Of a stretch of DNA of 64,000 nucleotides, positions 54,411 to 63,394 are shown piece by piece. Positions within the stretch are counted from its first letter, which is position 1; the number at the start of each line of letters is the position of its first letter. Position numbers and translations under genes: made by a program. The notes beneath the pieces were generated by a model. The model searched no databases. It worked only from the letters and a program-made list of their open reading frames with translations, and had not been told where the DNA came from. The DNA comes from Gracilibacillus lacisalsi DSM 19029 (GTDB taxonomy: Bacteria > Bacillota > Bacilli > Bacillales > Amphibacillaceae): NCBI RefSeq assembly GCF_000377765.1, contig NZ_KB898678.1, forward strand, positions 19,454 to 83,453, in the 5' to 3' direction.

Positions 54411-54484
54411 GTGTCCAGATAATTGGGAAAAGTGTCCAGATTTTGCTAGAAAGCGTCCAGAAAAATACAAAAAGTGTCCAAATA
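54411..54484. repeat. Second array of four 21-nt units, GTGTCCA type
   Basis: GTGTCCAGAT, GTGTCCAGAT, GCGTCCAGAA and GTGTCCAAAT begin at 54411, 54432, 54453 and 54474, again exactly 21 bases apart. As at 38610, the array starts right after a terminator T tract and ends at the stop of a convergent minus-strand gene, here the MATE exporter. Confidence 0.85.
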
Positions 54485-54487
54485 ACA

Positions 54488-55846
54488 TTACACCTGTTTT
54501 GCTAGCTTATTTTGCAGGTAATACATCCGTCCGAATAACGTAATCGCACCTGCTGATAGCCCAACGATTAATCCTAGCCAATAGCCATAGGCGTCTAGGT
54601 TCGTATAATTAGCGAATAGCCATCCGCTAGGTAACCCAATTAACCAATATGATATGAGAGACATCCAGAAGGTAATGTTAACATCTTTATATCCACGTAA
54701 AATTCCTTGCACCGGTGCACCAACGGCATCAGCAAATTGAAAGAAAATCGCATAATACAAGAAATGCTTAGTTAGTTCAATAACTTCAGGATGATCACTA
54801 TATAAACGAGCAACTTGATCGTCCATTAAATAAATAATGCCGCCAGCTAAGAAAGCGATCACTACACCAAAAAGAATTCCCATATAAGAATAGGTCCTCG
54901 CATCCTGAACCCGTTTAGCTCCAACTTCAAAGCCAACAGCAATCGTTAAGGACATCGCAATACTTAATGGAATCATGTATAAAAACGAAGCGAAATTAAT
55001 CGCTGCTTGGTGTGCGGCAATCGTATTGGTACTATACACACTTAACATGAAGGTTACTGCAGAGAAAATACTAACCTCGAAGAAAATCGAAAAGCCGATC
55101 GGAATTCCAAGTCGTAATTGACTGATCCACTCTTTGATAGATGGCTTGATCAATCGATGAAAAATCTTGTGACCGCGAAATGGTCGGACATAATGGACAA
55201 TCAATATGGATAAAATTAAATTGACACAAAATGTTAATGCTGATGCAATGCCAGCACCAATTCCTCCAAATGCAGGCAAACCTAGTTTTCCGAAGATGAA
55301 AATATAATTAAATAAAATATTTAAAGGTAAGGAAATTAAAATGATTGCCATCGAAATTCTCGTGTGCCCTAGTCCATCAATATAAGAACGCAATAAGTTA
55401 TAAACAAAAAGCGGAATCATCCCTAATCCAATCGAAATGATATAGTACTTTGCAACATGTTGTACTCGATCCTCCAAATCCATCAATGATAGAATAGGAT
55501 CGATCAAAAAAGCACCGATCAACGTAACCACAACACCTAATCCAATCGATAAATAAATCCCTTGTTGGACAGTGAAAGGAATTTTCCCTTCTTCATTAGC
55601 ACCTGTTAACTGAGCAACAATCGGAGACATCGCCATTAAAATACCGACAATCGCCATTTGTACCGGTACCCATAAACTAGAGCCAATCGCTACGCCAGCA
55701 AGATCTGCAGCACCCGCTCTACCAGACATAATCGTGTCAAAAAAGTTCATTGCATACATACTTACTTGCGTGATTAGAATCGGTATCAGTATAATCATAA
55801 AGAGTCTTATTTTTTCTTTGAGTGTTTTGGTTTGATACATATTCAT
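54488..55846 (-). CDS. MATE family multidrug/sodium efflux protein
   Basis: 452-residue membrane protein with about twelve membrane segments and the two-fold MATE pattern, for example MSGRAGAADLAGVAIGSSLW near residue 39 and NTIAAHQAAINFASFLY in the second half. It resembles NorM-like exporters that move cationic compounds out with sodium or protons. The start is ATG 55846, divergent from murG with a 68-base gap. The substrate is unknown. Confidence 0.92.
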   Translation of the reverse strand: MNMYQTKTLKEKIRLFMIILIPILITQVSMYAMNFFDTIMSGRAGAADLAGVAIGSSLWVPVQMAIVGILMAMSPIVAQLTGANEEGKIPFTVQQGIYLSIGLGVVVTLIGAFLIDPILSLMDLEDRVQHVAKYYIISIGLGMIPLFVYNLLRSYIDGLGHTRISMAIILISLPLNILFNYIFIFGKLGLPAFGGIGAGIASALTFCVNLILSILIVHYVRPFRGHKIFHRLIKPSIKEWISQLRLGIPIGFSIFFEVSIFSAVTFMLSVYSTNTIAAHQAAINFASFLYMIPLSIAMSLTIAVGFEVGAKRVQDARTYSYMGILFGVVIAFLAGGIIYLMDDQVARLYSDHPEVIELTKHFLYYAIFFQFADAVGAPVQGILRGYKDVNITFWMSLISYWLIGLPSGWLFANYTNLDAYGYWLGLIVGLSAGAITLFGRMYYLQNKLAKQV

Positions 55847-55914
55847 TCTTCCTTTTTTTACAGTCGTAGAAGGATTATAACATATTTTGTTAATAGAGAG
55901 GACGGTTTTTATTT

Positions 55915-56985
55915 ATGACCACTAAACAAATTATTTTTACCGGTGGTGGTACTGCAGGGCATGTCATGGTGAACCTAGCGATTATCCCGGAATTATTAAA
56001 AGATGGCTGGACAATAGATTATATCGGTTCGAAAAATGGTATCGAGAAGGATTTAATTGAACCATTAGAAGGGGTGACATATCATCCGATCTCCACTGGA
56101 AAACTACGTCGTTATTTTTCTAAGGAAAATTTTAAAGACCCATTTAAAGTACTAAAAGGGACATGGCAAGCACATCGGATAATTGGCAAAAAGAAACCTG
56201 CTGTCATTTTCTCCAAAGGTGGGTTTGTATCTGTTCCTGTATTAGTAGCAGCAAGGATGAGAGGTGTACCTGCTGTTATTCATGAATCAGATTATACACC
56301 AGGGCTTGCAAATAAATTAGCGATTCCTTTCGCTAAAAAAGTGTTAGCAACTTTTCCAGAGACCGTACAATACTTACCTGAGCAAAAAGCAGAATGGATC
56401 GGTGCCGTTGTTCGAGAAGAGCTCTTTACCGGCAGCAGGGAAAAAGGTTTTGACATGACCGGCTTTTCTAACAAGAAAAATGTTTTATTAATTATGGGTG
56501 GTAGTGCTGGTTCGAAAAAGATTAATCAGGCAGTACGTGAAGGTTTAGAAGAATTGTTAAAGCAATTTCAAGTTGTCCATATTTGTGGAAAGGATAATAT
56601 CGATGAGACGTATGAACAAGAAGGGTATGTGCAATATGAATATCTCCAAGATGAATTGAAGGATTTACTTGCGATTACCGATATGGTTTGTTCGCGTGCA
56701 GGTGCTAATGCGATTTTTGAATTTTTGGCATTAAATAAACCAATGCTGTTGATTCCATTGTCACGTCAAGCAAGTCGTGGAGACCAGATTGTCAATGCCC
56801 AATCTTTTGAAAAACAAGGCTATGCAAAAGTGTTAGAGGAAGAAGAGTTATCAACGGATTCATTAGTTACTTCTCTTTTTGAATTAAAAAAAGATAAATT
56901 TGAAATAAAAGACAAAATGAATCAATACCGCTCCAGTGAAGCGAAAGAAAAGGTAATCGATATTATTAAAAATCAGGCTAATTAA
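55915..56985 (+). CDS. murG: UDP-GlcNAc lipid I N-acetylglucosaminyltransferase MurG
   Basis: 356-residue GT28 glycosyltransferase that adds GlcNAc to lipid I to make lipid II, at the inner face of the membrane. The N-terminal glycine-rich loop is [13 protein letters not shown], where classical MurG has [30 protein letters not shown] and [10 protein letters not shown] are the family motifs. The C-terminal UDP-GlcNAc site shows [14 protein letters not shown]. It lies alone, outside any division/cell-wall cluster in this window; whether it is the only murG cannot be told here. The variant loop is seen in the additional MurG type of some bacilli. Confidence 0.92.
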   Translation: MTTKQIIFTGGGTAGHVMVNLAIIPELLKDGWTIDYIGSKNGIEKDLIEPLEGVTYHPISTGKLRRYFSKENFKDPFKVLKGTWQAHRIIGKKKPAVIFSKGGFVSVPVLVAARMRGVPAVIHESDYTPGLANKLAIPFAKKVLATFPETVQYLPEQKAEWIGAVVREELFTGSREKGFDMTGFSNKKNVLLIMGGSAGSKKINQAVREGLEELLKQFQVVHICGKDNIDETYEQEGYVQYEYLQDELKDLLAITDMVCSRAGANAIFEFLALNKPMLLIPLSRQASRGDQIVNAQSFEKQGYAKVLEEEELSTDSLVTSLFELKKDKFEIKDKMNQYRSSEAKEKVIDIIKNQAN

Positions 56986-57064
56986 GCAGTTTACTTTAGG
57001 AAATACCAATAGCATATTAAAATAGTGAGTGAATGGTTGATTAAAAAAGGAGGCGTTTCTACAA

Positions 57065-57895
57065 ATGAGCTTAACTACTACATTAAAACTGAACAATGGA
57101 ACAGAAATACCTGCAGTTGGACTTGGTGTCTACAAAGCGGAGCCAGGTGATGAGGTTTATCATGCGGTAAAATCAGCGCTAGAATTAGGATACCGTCATA
57201 TTGACACAGCTTCACTGTATGCCAATGAAGAGGGCGTAGGTCAAGCCATTAAAGATAGTGGTATTCCTCGTGAAGAAATTTTTGTGACAACTAAAGTTTG
57301 GAATGATGAGCAAGGATATGAAGAAACAAAAGCAGCATTTAAGCGTAGTTTAGAACGTCTGCAAATGGATTATGTTAATTTATACTTAGTACATTGGCCA
57401 GTACCAGGTAAATTTACCGAGACATACAAAGCACTGGAAGAAATTTATCATGATGGTAAGGCAAAAGCAATCGGGGTAAGTAACTTCGAGCCACATCACT
57501 TAGAGGAATTGTTAAAAGAAGCAAAAGTTACGCCGGTAGTGAATCAAGTTGAGTTACATCCTCAGCTACAACAGCAAGCAGTTAGAGAGTTTTGTGCAAA
57601 ACACGATATAAAAGTAGAAGCGTGGGCGCCATTAGGTAAGGCTCGTTATTTTGAGCATCCTGTGTTACAGGAATTAGCAGCAAAGCATAATAAAAAGCCT
57701 TCCCAAATTATTGTGCGCTGGCAATACCAAAGTGGCATCATTACGATCCCGAAGTCTGTTCATAAGGAACGCCAACAAGAAAATGTCGATATTTTTGATT
57801 TTGAATTATCTAATGAAGACATTGATAAAATAAAAACAATGGATGCCAATATCCGAATTGGCGCTCATCCTGATGAGTTTGATTACGGAATTTAG
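57065..57895 (+). CDS. Aldo/keto reductase (YtbE/YvgN type)
   Basis: 276-residue NADPH-dependent reductase with the AKR tetrad D47, Y52, K77 and H110 (in DTASLY, TTKVWN and LVHWPVP). The phosphate-binding IPKSVHKERQQEN is near residue 230. Family members of this size reduce methylglyoxal and other small aldehydes. GGAGGCG precedes the ATG. It is a single-gene unit 80 bases after murG. No hairpin terminator is evident downstream. Confidence 0.93.
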   Translation: MSLTTTLKLNNGTEIPAVGLGVYKAEPGDEVYHAVKSALELGYRHIDTASLYANEEGVGQAIKDSGIPREEIFVTTKVWNDEQGYEETKAAFKRSLERLQMDYVNLYLVHWPVPGKFTETYKALEEIYHDGKAKAIGVSNFEPHHLEELLKEAKVTPVVNQVELHPQLQQQAVREFCAKHDIKVEAWAPLGKARYFEHPVLQELAAKHNKKPSQIIVRWQYQSGIITIPKSVHKERQQENVDIFDFELSNEDIDKIKTMDANIRIGAHPDEFDYGI

Positions 57896-57928
57896 CATGA
57901 AAACACTTCTAGGATGAAGGCCTTGTTG

Positions 57929-58283
57929 TTGACACATTTTATAATTTAGTATATATTTATACTTAACTTAATATTCGACAGATGCTTATTTTTAACTTCT
58001 TAATTAATTTGGGCTTTAGCATTCTATTAATATTTCCCTATTGATTGAATGAAAAAGCTTTTAAACTATAAGAATGAAAAGGTAAAGTAAATCGGTATAT
58101 GTAATAGCTTGGGTATTAGATTAGACAGATTTTTCTGATTAGAAGTGGGAATATAACTAATTTCCACCTTAATAAGGTAGTTCTTCAAAAAACTTCGGTG
58201 AAGTTAGTTGAAGTGAAACCGACAATTTTCAAGATTCAATGATTGTAAATTATCATTGTAGTTTTGAAATTGTCGGTTTTTTA
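57929..58283 (+). ncRNA. Candidate non-coding RNA: consensus promoter to terminator without a gene
   Basis: A perfect -35 TTGACA (57929-57934) and TATATT (57952-57957) are 17 bases apart. At 58217-58283 AAACCGACAATTTT pairs with AAATTGTCGGTTT and is followed by T residues. The roughly 320 bases between contain no frame with a ribosome-binding site but several self-complementary pieces, such as GTGGGAAT...ATTTCCAC and ACCTTAATAAGGT. The transcript would end before the dabB gene. The rest of 57896-58609 holds repeat family 2 copy 4. Confidence 0.4.
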
Positions 58284-58339
58284 ATTGCCTAGGAAATAAT
58301 AATGTTGTGCGATGGATACCTTATCGGAATAAATATCGC

Positions 58340-58485
58340 AATGTTCAGCCCCGAGTGCCAAAAAAACTAGATGACTTCTCTACGTAAGACATCATCAGCA
58401 GCTGACTGATATTTCTTTATCTTAGGTTATTCTGAAGTTGCTCTTGTTTTATGCGGGGACTTTCCACTTTTGTTCTTAAATAAAT
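58340..58485 (+). repeat. Intergenic repeat, family 2, copy 4 (degenerate)
   Basis: It keeps the order of the other copies: GTTCAGCCCCGAGTGCC, CTAGATGACTTCTC, GTAAGACATCATCAGC, TTCTGAAGTTGCT and GCGGGGACTTTCCACTTTTG. It is the most diverged copy and, like the others, lies on the plus strand shortly before a gene. Confidence 0.6.
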
Positions 58486-58609
58486 TCAATTCAAAATTTC
58501 ATAATGGAGCAAGATAAAATATAGGACTTATTAGAAAAATATATGAAATGACCTTTTTTATTTTAAAATTTTTTAAACGTTAATATCGTTTTTGAGGGGA
58601 GAATGTTTT

Positions 58610-60145
58610 GTGTTAGATTCATTGAGTTTGTCATCATCTTTAACCTTATTTTTCATTATGCTTATTGCTTCTGGTCTTAGCGGACTCTTGTTTTTACACC
58701 CACGAGTACCATTGAGTTTTGTTCGTATTCATATTGGTATCGTGTCTTTGCCTCCTTTAGTTGCTTTATTTGCTCTTATAAATGCTAGTGTGAATGGAAA
58801 TGTTGGTCCATGGTACGTGGATTCCTTAGCTTGGTTAATGGTTTTCTTTGTGCTTGCAATTGGTTTAATCATCCAGCGTTTTTCAGTACGTTACTTAATG
58901 GGAGACCGCTCTTATCGTAAGTATTTTATGCTTTTTACATTCACGACAGGTGTTGCTTCCATTACATGGTTAAGTGGTGATATTCGCTTGATGGTTATAT
59001 CTTGGGGAGCCACTCTCATTGGTTTAACCTTCCTTATAAGGTTAAACCGTGGTTGGAAAGTAGCTGATGAAGCGGCCAAGGTTTCTGCTCGCTTATTTAC
59101 ATTAAGTTGGTTTTCGTTATTGATTGCAATGATTTGGCTTTTTGTAGTAACAGGCCAATGGCAGTTATCATTAGCTCTAACAAATGAACATTTGGCACAA
59201 CTAGGACAATGGGAGAGAACAGGGATAAATTTATTGATTGTATTAGCAGTAATCATTCCTGCAGCTCAATGGCCTTTCCATAGGTGGTTAATTGAGTCTG
59301 TTGTTGCTCCGACTCCTGTTTCTGCAATCATGCACGCTGGTTTAGTAAATGCAGGTGGGATTATGCTAACTCGATTATCACCACTATTTAATGGTGATAT
59401 AGCTTCAATTGTATTACTTATTCTTGCAAGTATCTCTATTTTGATTGGATCTGGAATTAGTTTAGTTCAGGTTGACTATAAACGTCAGTTGGTAGGATCT
59501 ACGATTGGTCAAATGGGGTTTATGCTCGTTCAGTGTGCATTAGGTGCGTATATAGCAGCGATTATTCACCTTGTTTTACATGGTTTGTTCAAAGCAACGC
59601 TGTTTTTACTGGCAGGTTCTGCAGTACGACGTTATGAGGTATCGTCTCGTATTAATGAACGGTCAGCCTATTTATGGGTCTTGGCTGGCCGAACATTAGC
59701 CTTATTAGTAGGGGTTGCATTTTGGCTTACGGCTCCAGGAGACGGGTATCAATTGATTAGTGCGCTAATCCTAGGGTGGTCATTGTCCGTTTCTTGGACA
59801 CAACTCGTGGCTTTTGGACAGGGGAGAATCGGTCGTATTGCTGGCCTAATATTTTTAGGAGGTTCTGCCATCATTTATTTTATCATTCATAATCTCTTTT
59901 ATGAGTGGTTGCATACAACTGTTTTTCAAGGTGTTCAACCTCCAATGTTTGTTGTCATCATTGTCGTAGGCCTCTTATTAATTGGTAGTACTATAGGTTC
60001 ATGGGCGTCCCGTAATCGTTCTTCTGTTTCCTACTCAGTACTCTATCTTTGGTTAATACGACTAGGTGAAGCAAAAACTAAATCAATAGAAAGTCATCCA
60101 AACTACCTTAAACAGCTATTTTTATCTCAAGGAGGTAATAAGTGA
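58610..60145 (+). CDS. dabB: DabB/MpsA, NuoL/NdhF-like subunit of an ion-coupled inorganic-carbon transporter
   Basis: 511-residue membrane protein with about 13-14 segments and the proton-pump core of NADH dehydrogenase subunit 5 (QWPFHRWLIESVVAPTPVSA, IMHAGLVNAGGIMLTRL, LVLHGLFKATLFLLAG). No other complex I genes are present; pairing with a DUF2309 protein identifies the DabAB/MpsAB system. In bacteria it takes up CO2 or bicarbonate using an ion gradient, and in Staphylococcus aureus MpsABC supports membrane potential. GTG 58610 has GAGGGGAG 8 bases upstream; an in-frame TTG at 58592 lies before that site. The stop overlaps the dabA start. Confidence 0.92.
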   Translation: MLDSLSLSSSLTLFFIMLIASGLSGLLFLHPRVPLSFVRIHIGIVSLPPLVALFALINASVNGNVGPWYVDSLAWLMVFFVLAIGLIIQRFSVRYLMGDRSYRKYFMLFTFTTGVASITWLSGDIRLMVISWGATLIGLTFLIRLNRGWKVADEAAKVSARLFTLSWFSLLIAMIWLFVVTGQWQLSLALTNEHLAQLGQWERTGINLLIVLAVIIPAAQWPFHRWLIESVVAPTPVSAIMHAGLVNAGGIMLTRLSPLFNGDIASIVLLILASISILIGSGISLVQVDYKRQLVGSTIGQMGFMLVQCALGAYIAAIIHLVLHGLFKATLFLLAGSAVRRYEVSSRINERSAYLWVLAGRTLALLVGVAFWLTAPGDGYQLISALILGWSLSVSWTQLVAFGQGRIGRIAGLIFLGGSAIIYFIIHNLFYEWLHTTVFQGVQPPMFVVIIVVGLLLIGSTIGSWASRNRSSVSYSVLYLWLIRLGEAKTKSIESHPNYLKQLFLSQGGNK

Positions 60146-62772
60146 TGGACGTATCATCCGTTTTAACAAAAGAAAATGAAAATAATAACGATACAAATAA
60201 GAATTTTCAAGAAATGGACATCAATACAATAATTGAATCAGCTAGTCGGGTGATTGCGCCACTATGGCCTATTTCTACGTTTGCAGCACGTAATCCATGG
60301 ATGGGACTAGAAAAGCAATCTTTTGATGAGGTTGCAGATTGGTTAAAAGATACTCGTGATGTTGATATCTACCCTAGTGCTTCCATGATTCGTTCGGCAA
60401 AAAGTAAAGGTGAGATTGATGAAGCATTTGTAAAAATGGGTCTACAGCGTTGGCTTGATACCCATCCCTTTAATATCCCAAGGGATGTGGCAGAGCGATT
60501 TTGTCAGGCTGCACTCAAATTGGATCCATTACCTTCAAGCCTCTTATCATCACATAAGTTGGAGAAAGCGGTAGAGGAATTTAGTGGCCTGAATTTGGAT
60601 AGCATCAAGAATTCCTCTATACAACCAATGAGTTCGTTTGTAAAAAAACAAGATGGTGAGAAGTTAATTAAAATTCTTGATAATCATGTTATCAAATGGT
60701 GCAAAGTGTATCTTGATGAATTTCAAGCGGGTTGGACAATGCCACATCGTGAGGAAGGTTTCTATCGTGCTTGGCGACGTCTCATTCAATACGATCCGGC
60801 ACTTAGTAAACATCAGCGTCAAAACCTAAAAGATTGGCCACATGAGGCACCCTTGGCATTAAAAGAAGCATTGTCTTTAATGGAAATCCCTACGTCAGAG
60901 ATACAGAATTATCTTGAAGGTCATTTACTTTCGTTACCTGGGTGGGCAGGAATGATGCTTTGGCGCTCTCAACAAACGAGCCATGAACAAGAACTCTTAA
61001 CAGACTATCTAGCAGTTCGAATTTCTCTGGAGTGGGCGCTTATAAAGCCCTATTTACCTTTGAGTAATCAACGAACGGAGAGTGAAGTTTCGCTTACTAC
61101 TTTGTTAGCATCTTGGATTCATTGGGGTGGTCTTACTATAGAGGATTGGTTACAGATGTCAGCCACTGAACAGCATGAATATTTATCATTTGCTTACAGC
61201 TTTGATGAGATGCTTCGTCGAAAAATATGGTTAGAAGCTTGGGAGCAAACACACACAGATCAATTAAGTCAGAAGTTAATATTTAAACAGCGTGAGACTA
61301 AACGAAATCATTCAACATTAGCTCAATTAGCATTCTGTATAGATGTGCGTTCAGAACCTTTTCGTCGTCAACTAGAAAAAGAAGGGCCGTTTGAAACGAT
61401 TGGAATTGCTGGTTTCTTCGGGTTACCGATTGCAACTAGTGAATTAGGTAGTAAACATAGTCATGCATCCTTGCCAATTATACTGAACCCACAGCATAAG
61501 ATAAAAGAGTACGCAGATGAAGAGGAACTCGATAAATACCAACAACGTAAGCAAGCAGTTAATTCCTTAAGCAATACGTTTAAAACGATGAAACAGAATG
61601 TACTAGCGAGTTTACTGTTACCAGAATTAAGTGGACCTTGGCTCAGTCTACAAATGGTAGCACGTAGCTTTGTGCCAAGAAAAGCAAATCGATTCATACG
61701 TAATTTACGTGAGTCTTGGATACGTAAACCTAATACAAAACTCTCGCTTGATCATGAAGATAATACAGAGGAGAATCTACCTGTTGGTTTCACTGAAGAA
61801 GAGAAATTGAGTTATGCTCACCAGGCTCTAAAATTAATGGGTCTAACAGAGAAGAAATTCGCACCTTTAGTCGTAATATGTGGGCATAGTAGTCAAAGTA
61901 TAAACAATCCCTATGCCTCTTCTCTTGAGTGCGGTGCCTGCGGTGGTGCGGCAGGTGGATTCAATGCAAGAGCTTTAGCCAATTTATGTAATCTTCCAGA
62001 GGTAAGGAGAGGGCTTTCTGCTAAAGGAATTGAAATTCCTGATGACACTATTTTTGTAGCTGCAGAGCATAAAACGACGATAGATGAATTACACTGGATT
62101 TATGTTCCTACCCTCTCTGAAGCTGCACAAGAAGCATTTGATTGTATTGAAGCTATTATGCCGACGGTGAGTCGTAATGCCAACGCAGAACGTTTAGCTC
62201 AATTACCAGGTTTCCAATCTAAACTAAAAAATCCAAATGCTGAGGCACAACGATTTGCGGACGATTGGAGTGAGATACGTCCTGAATGGGGATTAGCTCG
62301 TAATGCTGCTTTTATAATTGGTCAACGAGAATTAACGCAGGATTGTGACTTGGAAGGTAGAGCCTTTCTTCATAACTATGATTGGAAACAAGATGAAAGT
62401 GGCGATCTCCTAGAAAACATCATTGCAGGACCAGGAACAGTGTCCCAGTGGATTAATCTTCAATATTACGCTTCAACGGTAGCGCCACATTATTATGGAA
62501 GTGGAAATAAAGCAACGCAAACCGTTACAGCAGGTCTAGGCGTTATGCAAGGTAATGCAAGTGACTTGTTAACTGGACTACCTTGGCAATCCGTTATGCA
62601 ATCAGATTCCGAAGCATATCATTCTCCTCTTCGTTTGCTGATTGTCATCCAAGCGCCTAGCGAATATGTCGAACGATTATTGAATAATGATTCAGTATTC
62701 CGCGAAAAAGTTGAAAATGGATGGGTGCGCCTTTCAAGTATTGATCCAGAAGGACATTGGAAAAATTGGTGA
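60145..62772 (+). CDS. dabA: DabA/MpsB (DUF2309), zinc-containing inorganic-carbon transport subunit
   Basis: 875-residue DUF2309 protein. The beta-carbonic-anhydrase-like zinc site described for DabA is present: C398 and D400 in FCIDVRSEPF, H581 in ICGHSSQS and C596 in LECGACGGAAGG; the H-C spacing of 15 matches Halothiobacillus DabA. It sits on the inner membrane face with DabB and is thought to hydrate CO2 one-way to bicarbonate. AAGGAGG serves either ATG 60145 or GTG 60142; the ATG is chosen and shares a base with the dabB stop (TGATG). It is co-transcribed with dabB and followed by mpsC. Confidence 0.93.
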   Translation: MDVSSVLTKENENNNDTNKNFQEMDINTIIESASRVIAPLWPISTFAARNPWMGLEKQSFDEVADWLKDTRDVDIYPSASMIRSAKSKGEIDEAFVKMGLQRWLDTHPFNIPRDVAERFCQAALKLDPLPSSLLSSHKLEKAVEEFSGLNLDSIKNSSIQPMSSFVKKQDGEKLIKILDNHVIKWCKVYLDEFQAGWTMPHREEGFYRAWRRLIQYDPALSKHQRQNLKDWPHEAPLALKEALSLMEIPTSEIQNYLEGHLLSLPGWAGMMLWRSQQTSHEQELLTDYLAVRISLEWALIKPYLPLSNQRTESEVSLTTLLASWIHWGGLTIEDWLQMSATEQHEYLSFAYSFDEMLRRKIWLEAWEQTHTDQLSQKLIFKQRETKRNHSTLAQLAFCIDVRSEPFRRQLEKEGPFETIGIAGFFGLPIATSELGSKHSHASLPIILNPQHKIKEYADEEELDKYQQRKQAVNSLSNTFKTMKQNVLASLLLPELSGPWLSLQMVARSFVPRKANRFIRNLRESWIRKPNTKLSLDHEDNTEENLPVGFTEEEKLSYAHQALKLMGLTEKKFAPLVVICGHSSQSINNPYASSLECGACGGAAGGFNARALANLCNLPEVRRGLSAKGIEIPDDTIFVAAEHKTTIDELHWIYVPTLSEAAQEAFDCIEAIMPTVSRNANAERLAQLPGFQSKLKNPNAEAQRFADDWSEIRPEWGLARNAAFIIGQRELTQDCDLEGRAFLHNYDWKQDESGDLLENIIAGPGTVSQWINLQYYASTVAPHYYGSGNKATQTVTAGLGVMQGNASDLLTGLPWQSVMQSDSEAYHSPLRLLIVIQAPSEYVERLLNNDSVFREKVENGWVRLSSIDPEGHWKNW

Positions 62773-62883
62773 TTACTATAAATGATTTGCTTTGCTTAAT
62801 GAACAAAAGTATTATTTGTTATGGACATAAAAATTAGAAATATAAATAAATAGATAATTTATTGATCGTTAGGAGATGAGTTT

Positions 62884-63246
62884 GTGAAAGTATCTAAAGG
62901 CGCTTATGAATCTGAGATAAGTAAGGCAATTACGCAATGGGAAAAGGACTATCTTGGGCGTGGATCTGTATCTGTCAAGACAGATATATTACGGGATATG
63001 GTGATTGTCAATCTACAAGGTATTTTAACCCGAGCAGAATATAATGTTTGTGAAACCAAAGAAGGAATGTTAACGATAAAGAAAACTCGTTCAGAATTAG
63101 TTGAATCAGGTATAGAAGATCTTAAAAATATTATACTCACTATAACAGGAGAGGAAGTAAAAAGTTTCCATACTGATATAAGCTCTCGCACTGGTGAACG
63201 AGTGATGGTATTTAAATTATTCAATGATTTTGAAAAAAATATTTAA
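62884..63246 (+). CDS. mpsC: MpsC-like DUF2294 protein
   Basis: 120-residue cytoplasmic protein of the DUF2294 family. VSVKTDILRDMVIVNLQGILT near residue 30 and the C-terminal GEEVKSFHTDISSRTGERVMVF fit the family. It is the third member of the mpsABC set known in Staphylococcus aureus, where it contributes to membrane potential; homologues also lie near ybcC (dabA) in Bacillus. The start is GTG 62884 after AGGAGATGA. There are 111 bases between dabA and this gene with no hairpin, so co-transcription is likely. Its molecular action is not known. Confidence 0.85.
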   Translation: MKVSKGAYESEISKAITQWEKDYLGRGSVSVKTDILRDMVIVNLQGILTRAEYNVCETKEGMLTIKKTRSELVESGIEDLKNIILTITGEEVKSFHTDISSRTGERVMVFKLFNDFEKNI

Positions 63247-63394
63247 TGTAAAGAGAAATATAAATATTTTGATTGAATTGAACGAACTAAGAGTAGAATT
63301 CAGTATACTACTATATTAGCGTGTTATGAGAACAAAATCATCAAGTTGTGGTGATTGTAGATACCGTCTTTGAAGAAGATAAAGGAGCAGTTTG

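Noticed and set aside
58570..58585. TTTAAACGTTAATATC as a further LacI operator before dabB
   Set aside because: Only about nine bases match the palindrome in an AT-rich stretch and symmetry is lost.
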